In this document: one piece after another, positions 10,201-17,900 of the stretch
How positions within the stretch are numbered: position 1 is the first letter of the stretch
Layout of the letters: each line of letters opens with the position of its first letter
Virus record (IMG/VR): IMGVR_UViG_3300007512_000149
Span: 1 to 29,839 of that record
Strand: one strand, 5' to 3'
Length of the DNA stretch: 29,839 bases
From: a virus
Position numbers and translations under genes: made by a program
Notes under the pieces: generated by a model
Database searches by the model: none
The model's input: the letters and a program-made list of their open reading frames with translations, nothing else
Told to the model about the DNA's origin: nothing

Positions 10201-12147
10201 CCAATTGTCTCCAATAGCAGGATCATCTGGGTCAGATCCGTATTCAGTCCACGGATAGTTCCACTGATATGAAGTACAAGAACAACACGCGCCAGTTGCC
10301 TCTTCAATGCCAATGTCACAATTTTCTCGACAAACATTATCATCACAACATTCTTCATCAGATTCACAATCTGTATCGTCCTGACACCCACATGGTGGGC
10401 AACTATTATCGAGACATGGTTCTTTACAAAGACCACTACAACATATTTCAGAACCAGTACAGTATGTGTCATCACAACATTCAGGACATGGAGGGCAACC
10501 TCCATCACAACAGTTATCTGTGACACAGTTTCCACCACAACAAATTTCATCAGAACCGCAACTATTATCGTCAACACATTCTGGCACGAAACAAGAACTA
10601 CAAGGAATTCCAGAACCTAAAAATGCACCACCCAAAGATAGACATTGGAATAGAGTAGTAAATTGACACGAACCATCTGTCATACAACAAGCACCAGATG
10701 CATCAACACAACATGAACCAAACTCTTCTCCTCGTTCGTTTGTAGATTTCGCAGTATTAACTCCACATTCAATTTCTATAGGTTCATCTAATAATACTGG
10801 TCTTCCCCACTCATCTATTTCATAAAAATAATGAGTCCAGAAAGTACCACCAAAATAATCACATTCGGTAGCACCAATATTCGATAAACATACTCTTGTA
10901 CCTGCAAAATTGCCCCAATCACCACCTTCACTACAGCAAACACCACCAGCAGTTATACCACAGTTTTCTGCACAGGTTGCGAAAGGACTCCAATATCCAC
11001 CAGAACTTTCATCTGGAATTCCATCACCATCCAAATCAAATGGGTAATTATAATCTGGATTATTCGCACATTCTTCTGATGTAACATAATCTTTACAATT
11101 TAATTCATTTTCGTTGTCTAAGTAACAGCAAGAACCCAAACCATGTACAACTTCACATTCACTTGTTCCATATCCACGAACTGCGACATTTGCTTTCCAA
11201 CTTTTACCACCATCATGTGTTAAAAAATTAATAATATCTGTGCCGCAGGAGAAGTATAGGTCATGCTTGTCCATATAAACATTTTCTGGCCAATCCCAAA
11301 TTTCGTTGCCTTTAAGATGGACAGTAAAGTTAAATATTTCAATATCGGAAAATTCTCCAGTAAATCCTTTGATTCCTATAGGCGTTTCTACATTATAGAC
11401 ACCGCCTCTGCTCACATCAAGGTACATGCCAGCACCATCTCCAGATGTAGCACCCCAATTACCACCATCCCCCCACAGACGACCACCAGTTAAACCATAC
11501 CAAATTACATCACCAGTATCTTCACTGTAGAGTTCCATTGGCGGGACAGGTATAACAATTTCTTCTGGGTCATATGAAGCGTGTTTAGAGTTTCCAGTAG
11601 CATCAGTACCAAATATAATAACACCTTCATCTGAATAAGTTAAATTTGTGACATCTGCGCCTGTATCGGCACTAAGATATGCTACTCTTCCTGTTGTTGA
11701 TGAGTCTGCTGTACCACCTCTTTGCAAAATAACATTTCCACGAATACCCACGACTTCATCATTAGCGTATATTTTACCAAGAAGTGTTCCATCACCAGTC
11801 AATCCACGAAATTCAAAAGTAATTCCTTCTGTTACTTGTTTAAAAATTGCATAAGTAGTACCACTTATGTCTCTGTTGCGATATACACCACTCGCAGTTC
11901 CAGTAGCACCTGTGGGCCCACCAATATGGTCGATTGTAATTTCATTTCCGTCAGAAAGTGTTAATATTAAAGATTTACCAAAAGGTCTACCAGAAACAAC
12001 CCAATTTCCAGTTGCACCCGTTAAACCAGTTGCACCAATTGGACCAGTTGGTCCAGTAGGACCTGTACTTCCTGTTGGTCCTATAAGTCCAACAGGTCCC
12101 TCTTCTATTGCTGGTACTGTAACTGTACTGCTTCCAATTACTGGCAT
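4300..12147 (-). CDS. Giant collagen-like, Cys-repeat, von Willebrand A protein, predicted phage adhesin/fibre
   Basis: A single uninterrupted 2615-codon frame, about twice the length of T4 gp34. In order: leader PVIGSSTVTVP; ten Gly-X-Y triplets (residues 17-46); a beta-rich region to about 345; Cys-rich modules from GSCCY onward, one with a calcium-type loop DLDGDGIPDE (about 370); three WAP-like motifs D-x2-C-x4-CC-x3-4-C (about 525-612); a Trp-rich stretch (about 630-1000); more GACC modules; a von Willebrand A domain at about 1375-1570 with DVSGS (D1384, S1386, S1388), T1467 in GGGTKICDAM and D1523 in ILTTDAHS, the residues of a metal-dependent adhesion site; then modules to the end, including a tandem 46-aa repeat at 2114-2255. 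I count twelve exact GACC tetrads plus many GSCC/GTCC/GQCC variants. There is no signal peptide or membrane segment. A T4-type late promoter lies 39 bases upstream. Adhesion is inferred from the domains; virion location from context. Confidence 0.75.
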   Translation of the reverse strand: MPVIGSSTVTVPAIEEGPVGLIGPTGSTGPTGPTGPIGATGLTGATGNWVVSGRPFGKSLILTLSDGNEITIDHIGGPTGATGTASGVYRNRDISGTTYAIFKQVTEGITFEFRGLTGDGTLLGKIYANDEVVGIRGNVILQRGGTADSSTTGRVAYLSADTGADVTNLTYSDEGVIIFGTDATGNSKHASYDPEEIVIPVPPMELYSEDTGDVIWYGLTGGRLWGDGGNWGATSGDGAGMYLDVSRGGVYNVETPIGIKGFTGEFSDIEIFNFTVHLKGNEIWDWPENVYMDKHDLYFSCGTDIINFLTHDGGKSWKANVAVRGYGTSECEVVHGLGSCCYLDNENELNCKDYVTSEECANNPDYNYPFDLDGDGIPDESSGGYWSPFATCAENCGITAGGVCCSEGGDWGNFAGTRVCLSNIGATECDYFGGTFWTHYFYEIDEWGRPVLLDEPIEIECGVNTAKSTNERGEEFGSCCVDASGACCMTDGSCQFTTLFQCLSLGGAFLGSGIPCSSCFVPECVDDNSCGSDEICCGGNCVTDNCCDGGCPPCPECCDDTYCTGSEICCSGLCKEPCLDNSCPPCGCQDDTDCESDEECCDDNVCRENCDIGIEEATGACCSCTSYQWNYPWTEYGSDPDDPAIGDNWCDEWWFGNNCGGGGIGVPHSPAACFTTTKHNCDRLNKWGLYNGTPTYPGSLGNYDDDPVDTIIGIPQRCTNWNENFPDEISLYPECNSLPGVQGFQGLEEDGNWTWWGPGTSCEQGMWDSEYLEPCENGQGMWSGESCIPSHEDFRTTSNMPIWDSLGPCGFPTTSYAWQDAQGPHVDTGGYDPLFTVIMSFWDMMCPAGSCWDEHTGCVKLDREWSSPWCHSALVEDANCSWGTHPLHVGTPSRKWGFCGDLDDNGVPIPNTNWYRDDSNSDTIIGPSYLGSECGAGCPECRIRRQVCNLPGGLSRLGTHGVHTYGAGNAYNPFVGEAMGPFGCCCLPHCDENGNNCVGYASRWPRRECILLGGVYLGDAPCGSIAGCECPDGWSDDESCACGYDQANRKPYPECCGPCSVCTGYFSGGTPLTGGDTGRPRTEPLRGAGQECVSNVTVTECNALGGSFNPEGQCTGECDGPGCTNGGDELCLSPCCSPIACCKDGSCIGDSIGSYDTNRPETKLPPMSATICELIYGGIAVDGICGEVDCCDATIYVGACCGDGLCEKTTADICTQTGRNFMGPNTECEGDNPVDCACDIDINVGACCLSSGSCFITTQEGCGGEWLGIDTTCDLCGDPLEPTGACCTAKSCDIMTSTDCDNVQGIYKGDDTTCDGDPCGIKEYGACCHTDGSCEDNLSRSACEDDDGVFHGDGTSCCPGANEPEDRDERGQTSVTEHIVFIIDVSGSIAAGMFDKAMQGIGESLVGMSPAFADRGDVFFSLIFFNTQAWIPNTNVNVKRVNTNNSSELASLWDDIKATDRGLGGGTKICDAMEAIGYPNTWTGVLDYPNCTADPPACPAILPGFDQTVVGYINPTHGILTTDAHSFCTHGVYSTDQANNISLSDASRLMQGAKICTALITGGSTPPDQFPARPDWFMKDMACTEDAPRNNSELPPYIIPCNSPNDPQGCSEIMYGPCEDFTGGLRGAYAWCDQNAGWDYGNLCANCLADDVPQTSCCLSCFCLDNISPEDCATYGGTSHESYCNANDCPGAFEELEPVGTCCVETQYNWRCYEDICEAQCEFMGQFSSTGTSHWDDSKPPCCPEGCEEESCGYCTSEYDTGKVIPQWPSCTGIQFGTCCDGLTVLGETQCLYSTAEQCMYRCNGGTIPTECTDGSCECGPEPCKWIPLDCSNGNLDCGLCPGDVNDDQCDNIPSEYWANLSTCCIQQPETLGYNCSQGSALVQPPFCDTGSSGTTPQCDIGPNGQNPQCLEFDETDPALRCPCWMNGNGQWLPNNPIDTDCINSLGQSCGDNDIGDCWTPCHCSCGDPGGGQACAGCCGCGGEDITCSGEPVECETPCLSGPNKCCYIIGLTNNPNPQCFTNGDESLCDTLVAGHEMCDCNLHPETCTYCGFHPEGSGPMCEESCFGRGACCNPNKGVCVDDTNAVDCWDIDNSNGGGVFHDGMTCSQITCGEPTGACCNGTTCTTDDIQANCSGTWCGDNTTDCNQDSCTGGGCDTTEPTGACCTDTTCITDVTQSNCLGTWCGDNTTDCNQGFCIGGLCDTTEPTGACCYGSGSCTTDVTENQCSMQHGGVYCGDGTTKCSQGQCADGTPCSPIEYGICCEDASSANGCYGGSQNCQDGNATIGDCSNPNNFIANGSCINNDCGNRTGSCCTSETTCYDNLTEWNCSCDTNGKGQWDDSNTCAATTLCDTSIPTGQCCLGVGECRILEETQCLLCGGLWNESNSCSDSCPDRVCCHGDSTCTSDWTCCNNPLDSIENECGDCTDYTFACCEKTGGIYTGGCSDVLPSSCTGTSLSHIANCDSDPCALGACCGGINGTPSCVDTIQFECDTVLLGTWKGAGNLCDTLEDDTECHQPGTQTGACCVNQEPWCYITDSDSCSLNYGTYNGDNSVCEDHQDCYPPDGCIVCTRQTFNEDYSKIINGVAYTYITLPSGECIWVQCLPPNCPYGVCNK
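5383..5808 (-). repeat. Tandem repeat, 138-bp period (46 aa), three units
   Basis: Three head-to-tail units begin at 5808, 5670 and 5532, exactly 138 bases apart, each opening with the same codons for EPTGACC. Units 1 and 2 are both 46 residues and share CGDNTTDCNQ and CDTT with the cysteines aligned (8 per unit in unit 1). Unit 3 has diverged after GACC and is slightly longer. DNA identity between units 1 and 2 is long and nearly unbroken in places, so the duplication looks recent compared with the other modules in this gene. Confidence 0.88.
6233..6244 (-). repeat. Homopolymeric tract C4-G8 in coding sequence
   Basis: The plus strand shows eight C followed by four G; the gene strand reads CCCCGGGGGGGG, coding Pro-Gly-Gly near residue 1970 of the 2615-aa protein. 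It is the most striking mononucleotide tract in an otherwise AT-rich window and sits in a locally GC-richer patch at about 6040-6330. The reading frame is intact here. A run of eight G is prone to length change, or to sequencing error. Confidence 0.7.
7438..8025 (-). other. von Willebrand A domain-coding segment of the giant protein
   Basis: This part of the 2615-aa gene encodes residues about 1375-1570. The first strand HIVFIIDVSGSIAAGMF gives the D-x-S-x-S motif. A helix and second strand follow (RGDVFFSLIFFNTQAW), then the threonine in GLGGGTKICDAM, then the strand ILTTDAHSFC in the position of the usual LLTDG. A late strand, GAKICTALITGG, matches the usual I-x-I-x-x-I-G position. Unlike most of the gene, the first half has no cysteines, which fits a folded alpha/beta domain inserted between disulfide-rich modules. 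Boundaries are approximate. Confidence 0.8.
12010..12099 (-). repeat. Collagen-like Gly-X-Y repeat at start of the giant protein
   Basis: Ten uninterrupted Gly-X-Y triplets (GPV GLI GPT GST GPT GPT GPI GAT GLT GAT) cover residues 17-46. Comparable stretches begin at residue 21 of the 910-aa protein (nine triplets) and of the 1043-aa protein (five, then an AE break and four more). Such stretches form short triple helices and are a known trimerisation device in phage fibres. Thr at the Y position replaces the hydroxyproline of animal collagen. Confidence 0.85.
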
Positions 12148-12185
12148 TCACTTTCATCCTTTTAATTTATGAAAAACGGTCTCTA

Positions 12186-12193
12186 TATTTATA
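12186..12193 (-). promoter_or_regulatory. T4-type late promoter TATAAATA
   Basis: The minus strand reads TATAAATA at 12193-12186, the exact T4 late-promoter consensus recognised by the gp55 sigma factor with gp33/gp45. It overlaps the TAA stop of the preceding 910-aa gene and lies 39 bases before the ATG of the 2615-aa gene, in a 41-base gap that also holds AAGGATG as ribosome site. It would give the giant gene its own late start. I found no other exact copy in a gap between genes. Confidence 0.65.
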
Positions 12194-14921
12194 CTAAACA
12201 ATTGTCACATCCATTCACAGCAACACAGTTTAATCCTTTATTTTCACATTCTGATTGTGGTATTGGCCGCGGGAATTCCTTACACATCCCATCACAACAA
12301 CAAGAGCAAACCATCCATATAGGATTATTAGCATCTGATGTATCAATATATGGAATGCATCCTAAACTATTTGTCTCCCATATATGTTCTTTATTACATA
12401 TGGGTTTATTTGTTGGTAAAGATACTAAATCTATATCCTTTGCACTTGATTGACAATTTTTAGAATCAAATACTGCATAACACCTTGATTCTATATTCTT
12501 ACAGTCTTCAACAATGCCACCAATTCCTAATGCACCTTCCCAACAGACACCGGGACAACAACAAGAACATTCTCCATCTCCTGCTTCAATTATCACTTGG
12601 TCATTTTCTGAAGAGAATAAAGCAATACCTGGCTCAATACAAGAAGATAAATTTGAAGATCCAAAACATCTATCATTTGGATTTGAAATGTCAAGACTTT
12701 TCCTCGCATTAGAAGTATTAAAGGTCGGTTTATAGTTTTGTTGTTTTGTTCTCTTATTTGTTACATTATTGCTTTTAGGAATAACTATTGGCGGAACAAT
12801 ACCATCCTTCGCATCATCTTTTAATAGATTTAATCCAGCACATGGCTTTCCATTACAATCTCCAGGAATCCAGATGCCATTGGCATCTGAACACTCTGTT
12901 GGAGTTGTGCCAGGTTCACAAAATTCATTAGTATGACAACATGCACCCTCGTTACAGTTTATGTCTTCACAATTTCTTCCAAATGCGAACACACCATTTC
13001 GTTCATTGCAAATACTTTCTGTAAGTGGAATACAAGAAAAATTATTATCTCCGTCAATATCTGTACAACAAGCATATATTTCTTCAATATCTGTTGGTGC
13101 ATTTCTGCAACACTCCCAACAAGTTTGCTTATCTGCTAAAAGCATTGTACCACAAGAATCGCTGTCAACGCAAGAGTATGGGTCTATACCATAATCGGGG
13201 AATGGTTCGCAACGACATCCCACTTCTGGACACAAACACATATAAGAATCATCACCAGTTTCCAATGCATCTTGGCAAGTTGCATTTCCTTCACCAGATG
13301 GACTTGGTGCAGTCGGCATAACTTGACTCCAACCATCGCAACCACCACAAGGGGGCGTTGCAATTTGCCCTGTGTCTGGGTCGATTATAGGATCACCAGT
13401 ATCACAATCTACACATTGGAAGAGGGGATTTGCACAGCCATATTCTACCCCACCTATAATACAGTTATGTGGGTAGTAGGAGGCATCTGTATAGTCCGTT
13501 GCTGAACTTACCATATTTAGTCCAGAACATCTTGAACCTACACCCCAAAATACACCAGTAGAGAAACCTGCACCGCTGCCAGACAATAACCTAGAACAAG
13601 TGATAGAATCAGTAATGAAACATGCTTCATCAACGCAACATGCACCCAAGTTCGCTTCTAAACAACAATTGGTTTCTGAACAAGGTTTATCAATCCAAAC
13701 ACCATTCGGACTAAATGAACATTCATATTCTGTTAATTCAAAACATTCATTATTGATACAGCAAGAACCTCTTTCGCCACAGGCATCTGGACAACCTCCC
13801 AAAGATTCTACACTATCTTGACCAGTGCAGGAAAGTCCAGCAACAAAGAATCCACCAAAATCCCTACATTTATTTTCACTTGACGATACACATATTCCGT
13901 TTATACAACAAGAACCTTCTGAATAACAATTTGGACCTTCGGGACGGAACAGACAAACGGTAGTAGAAAACTGCCCGCCAATTTCATTACAATATGATTC
14001 TGTAACATAGTCGATGCAATCTTGATGGTCTAACTTATTTTCGTCAGTACCATCTTTACAGTAACAACAAGAACCTATAATGTTATCTTCTACCACATAT
14101 TTGGAATCATATGTAACTCCAGCAAATTTATGAATTGTGCCATCATTTCCACCACCCAAATGTATTCCACTGGCTATTGCAGTAGAACCGATAGGGCCTC
14201 CTAAAAGTTCATCAACATAACTTATACTACTAAATGTTACGGCAGTTCCTGTTATACCCGAAGAACTTACTTCAGTTTCTGTGTTTGTTGGATTTTGTCC
14301 AAAATCTGGAATGTTGTTGTTGGCCGCTCCATAGAGTTCTCTGTGTGTTAGTATTCTTGTAGTTAATTGATTGCCACTCCAATAAGTATTAATAGCACCA
14401 TGAGCAGATAGTCCACCAAGGGTTGGGTCAATAAAGAGAAGTTCTCCAGTGTTGCCCATTCTGCCGCGGTCATAAACTGTTCCAGTTAAAACAATTTCAT
14501 TGTTATTCTGCACAGCCGATATATCTCTACCAGAAACAGTTAGAGTTCTGAAATATGCAGTCGTTCCAACTATTTCCTTGAATATTTCTCCGTAGTTATC
14601 TCCTTCTACGGCATTGGTAATAATAAAGTCGTCACTTTCTCTATCTCCAGTCCCACCACGAACACCACGAACACCAAAAGTTAAGCCGGTAGAGTTTGTT
14701 TCAAAATCATACATATCAAATATAATTTCATATTCAATACCAGAGCCGCCTGTTCCATATGCACTAGTGATTCCAAATCCAGTAAATCCAACTATACCTT
14801 GAGGACCAACAGGACCAGTTTCACCAGTCGCTCCAGTCGAACCTATAGAACCAGTTGGTCCAGTTATTGAACCAACTCCAGATGTGTCTAATATTCTACT
14901 GCTTCCGTGTACTGATGGCAT
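12189..14921 (-). CDS. Collagen-like Cys-rich fibre/adhesin protein, paralogue of the giant protein
   Basis: A 910-aa protein built on the same plan as its two neighbours. The leader PSVHGSSRILD is followed by nine Gly-X-Y triplets (residues 21-47) and a Gly/Thr-rich beta region to about 280. Cys modules then begin at IGSCCYCKDG, whose continuation (ENKL..C.DYVTESYC) aligns with GSCCYLDNENELNCKDYVT in the 2615-aa protein. Modules include GSCCINGIC, GSCCINNEC, GACCVDEAC and GACCHTNEFC. A Lys/Asn-rich, Cys-free linker at about 710-750 (KSNNVTNKRTKQQNY) separates them from a C-terminal Cys-rich domain (CSCCCPGVC, CSCCCDGMC) ending DNCLV. Its stop overlaps the late promoter of the next gene. Ribosome site AGGA; 8-base gap to the previous gene. 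It is probably an adhesive fibre protein, by analogy and position. Confidence 0.7.
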   Translation of the reverse strand: MPSVHGSSRILDTSGVGSITGPTGSIGSTGATGETGPVGPQGIVGFTGFGITSAYGTGGSGIEYEIIFDMYDFETNSTGLTFGVRGVRGGTGDRESDDFIITNAVEGDNYGEIFKEIVGTTAYFRTLTVSGRDISAVQNNNEIVLTGTVYDRGRMGNTGELLFIDPTLGGLSAHGAINTYWSGNQLTTRILTHRELYGAANNNIPDFGQNPTNTETEVSSSGITGTAVTFSSISYVDELLGGPIGSTAIASGIHLGGGNDGTIHKFAGVTYDSKYVVEDNIIGSCCYCKDGTDENKLDHQDCIDYVTESYCNEIGGQFSTTVCLFRPEGPNCYSEGSCCINGICVSSSENKCRDFGGFFVAGLSCTGQDSVESLGGCPDACGERGSCCINNECFELTEYECSFSPNGVWIDKPCSETNCCLEANLGACCVDEACFITDSITCSRLLSGSGAGFSTGVFWGVGSRCSGLNMVSSATDYTDASYYPHNCIIGGVEYGCANPLFQCVDCDTGDPIIDPDTGQIATPPCGGCDGWSQVMPTAPSPSGEGNATCQDALETGDDSYMCLCPEVGCRCEPFPDYGIDPYSCVDSDSCGTMLLADKQTCWECCRNAPTDIEEIYACCTDIDGDNNFSCIPLTESICNERNGVFAFGRNCEDINCNEGACCHTNEFCEPGTTPTECSDANGIWIPGDCNGKPCAGLNLLKDDAKDGIVPPIVIPKSNNVTNKRTKQQNYKPTFNTSNARKSLDISNPNDRCFGSSNLSSCIEPGIALFSSENDQVIIEAGDGECSCCCPGVCWEGALGIGGIVEDCKNIESRCYAVFDSKNCQSSAKDIDLVSLPTNKPICNKEHIWETNSLGCIPYIDTSDANNPIWMVCSCCCDGMCKEFPRPIPQSECENKGLNCVAVNGCDNCLV

Positions 14922-14929
14922 ATATTATC

Positions 14930-17900
14930 CTAAAATTCTTGATTAATTCCTTTATCTTCATCTCTGAGAACATTTGGAAGTTTCCATAGTTTATAATTTA
15001 TGTCTGAACTTTCTGCAAATCTCCCATCACATCTAACAAATCTAATTGGTCTTACTTGATATGTATTGTGGGTCCTGTCTTTTTTACCTGCTATAAAGTT
15101 TTCTTTGATGCCGTTTACATCAAATTTCATTGCCCATGCGAGTGTTCCAGGGTCTGCTGATGCAACCCCTGATGTTATTTCGGCAATCCCTTCTCCAGTT
15201 CCATGAGTTATCCCTTTAGTTTCATTAAATGCACCAGTTGAAGTCCAATACCAATCATTAAGTGGAGTACCATCTTCTTCAAGAAGTTTAGCATTTAAAT
15301 CAAAACCGTCATGCTCCCTGCACACATTAGAAGCAATATATGCCATTTCATCATGACTTGGCATATGCCAACTGGAAACATTGTTTGGACTTGAACCAGT
15401 TATACCATCTATTGAAATTATTCTGTCATCGTATAATCTAGTTGCTCTAAATGCAGAAACATAATCAGCACTCAATCCTGGGCCAAAGTCTGTCGATGAA
15501 TAAAACCCATCGTTGTTGTTATAATTTTGAGATAGTGCATTATCAGCACTAATGATTCTGATGTTGTTATATAAACCCCAATTCCTATGCCATTGACCAT
15601 GTGCAGTTTGTATAGGTTTTGTTTGAAGTTTTTCTACCGCTCCATTTCCTAGTCTTCTGGCTTCTTTGCAACTGGTAAATGTATTAGGAGCAATATTACC
15701 ATAAGAAATATCTCCCATTTCCGAATTATACCAATAACCTTCTTTGAGTTTAAAATAATCAAGTTTCATGAAGTCATCGTATCTTCCAATTATTTGATTG
15801 TATATTGGTCCCCATGCACTGCCATGATTTCCCCAATAAAATTCACTCGTCGCTCCTGGGTTTTTAGTCGGATTTATAATTTCACGGTCACCAGTAATTC
15901 CAAGAGGGTCCATAGAGACAATCATATAATATGCATCTGGTCTACTAATATCTTCTTGATGGATAGACATTGGACCATACTCACCACATCCTTTAGAATC
16001 AAATCCATATCCATGAAAATCATATTTGGATTTGTATGATTCACACTCAAGACCTCTGGCATCTGATGTAGAACCAGTAGCACCTTCCATTAATGTTTGC
16101 CATGGTGTAGTTTTATTTCCACCAAATGCTTTTACACCAACTACAGAAGAACTATATGGTTGATACAAACCAACTACCATTCCACCCGCATATAAATCTC
16201 CTGGATTTAAATTTAATTTAGTTACTTCTTGAACACAAGAGGAAGTTGTTGTATTATTCCTACAATTAATATCATTACAGAGACTTCTATGACCAGCATA
16301 AAGATAACCAGATTCTATACAACCACCACCAGATAATCCATCAACACAAATCTCTGTTCCTTGACAACATGCACCTGTTCCACCAGAACATACTTCAAAT
16401 TTATGTGTTCCTGAATAGCAAGATACACCAACACCCAAGAAGTAATGCCCCTTCTTCTTGCATTGACTCTCAGAAATTTGTGAGCAATTTCCTATTCCGT
16501 CACAACATGCACCAAATTCTTTTGAAATATCATCACATTTCATATCAACACACTGGCTTCCAGTTCCACCGAATGAAGAAATTTTATTTAATGGGTTTCC
16601 AAGTTCAATACATTCATTAGCAGAAGAATTATCATAACATGTAGAAATATTTGTTTGTGTATTTGTCACACAACATGCACCATTTGCTTCATAGCAAACA
16701 CTTCCAGTATTTGCTATAACTGAACCACCGCAAGTGGTCCCTGCACCAAAGTAATACCCATAGCACAAATCACTTGTGGTATAAACACAAGTTCCATCGC
16801 CAACACAACACGCACCAGTAGTTCCTGTCATCCCACTAATAAACGGATAATTTCTATTCGTACTTTTATATGTAACTTTATCAGAAATACAATGGAAAGG
16901 ATCACCAGTATTTCCTTGAGAATGGTATTGAACCATGTTTCCATGCCATGCGGCGCCTTTTGGACATATTTCTTCTATACCATCACCGTCTATATCTCTA
17001 GATTCACAAGGCAACCAGAAGAAATTAATTATATCATCACCACCACTCCAACAAGGTTCTTTGTCTAAAGGCCATATAATGTTGCCTCCATCAAATCTAA
17101 CTTGTTCATATCCAGAAGATGCACCAATAACTTCCATTGTAAATGCTTTACTCAAATCCCTTAAATCGTCATCTGAATTTAATACATTTCCAGTATAACC
17201 AAAAGAAGCATCACGGAATCGGAGTTGAAGTGGACCAGTATTACCATCGGTATCATCAACATCGGCAAGTTGTCTCATATCTATGATAATGTTCTTTGCT
17301 TCATTTGGATTTATGGGGCTATCAATAGGCGTAATATACATTGGGTCTTCACCATCGCCACCAACATTTTGAATATCTCCAGAAGAACTAACAATAAGAT
17401 ATTTTATTTTTTCTTTATAACTTTTTACTTTTGCATTCAGAGCATTATAGTTTTTACCAACACCCTCTTCCAAGTCAAAACTACTTGCAGTGTCATATGT
17501 CGCACCAGTAATACCAGAAATCCAAAGAGGATTTGTAATATTGTCATCGATAGCAACCAACTGATTGGCAGTACCACTCTGAACATCTAAATATCCAAAA
17601 TTACCTCTATCATAATTAATATCAATGTTATTAAGAAATTCATTTTGAACCAAAGAAATGGCAGAACCATCATAATCACCAGTAACTTCAAGACTTCTTA
17701 TAATGATAGTGTTTGGGTCAAAATTGTCATTTCTGCCTTTTCCAATAGTTTCACCGCCCAATGTAGATGAAGCATTCAAGACATCAATTAAATTATAGGT
17801 ATCGCCAGTAGGTCCTTTGATTCTGGTTAAAGTAGTATAAGAACCAGTAGGTCCCTCTTGAGCATTAAATTCTGTATAAAGTTTATCATCATCTACCAGA

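Noticed and set aside
10155-10577. A 140-codon Val/Ile-rich frame in another minus-strand frame
   Set aside because: It is a frame-shifted reading of the Cys-rich repeat region (TGT codons read as V/L), with no ribosome site or recognisable domain.
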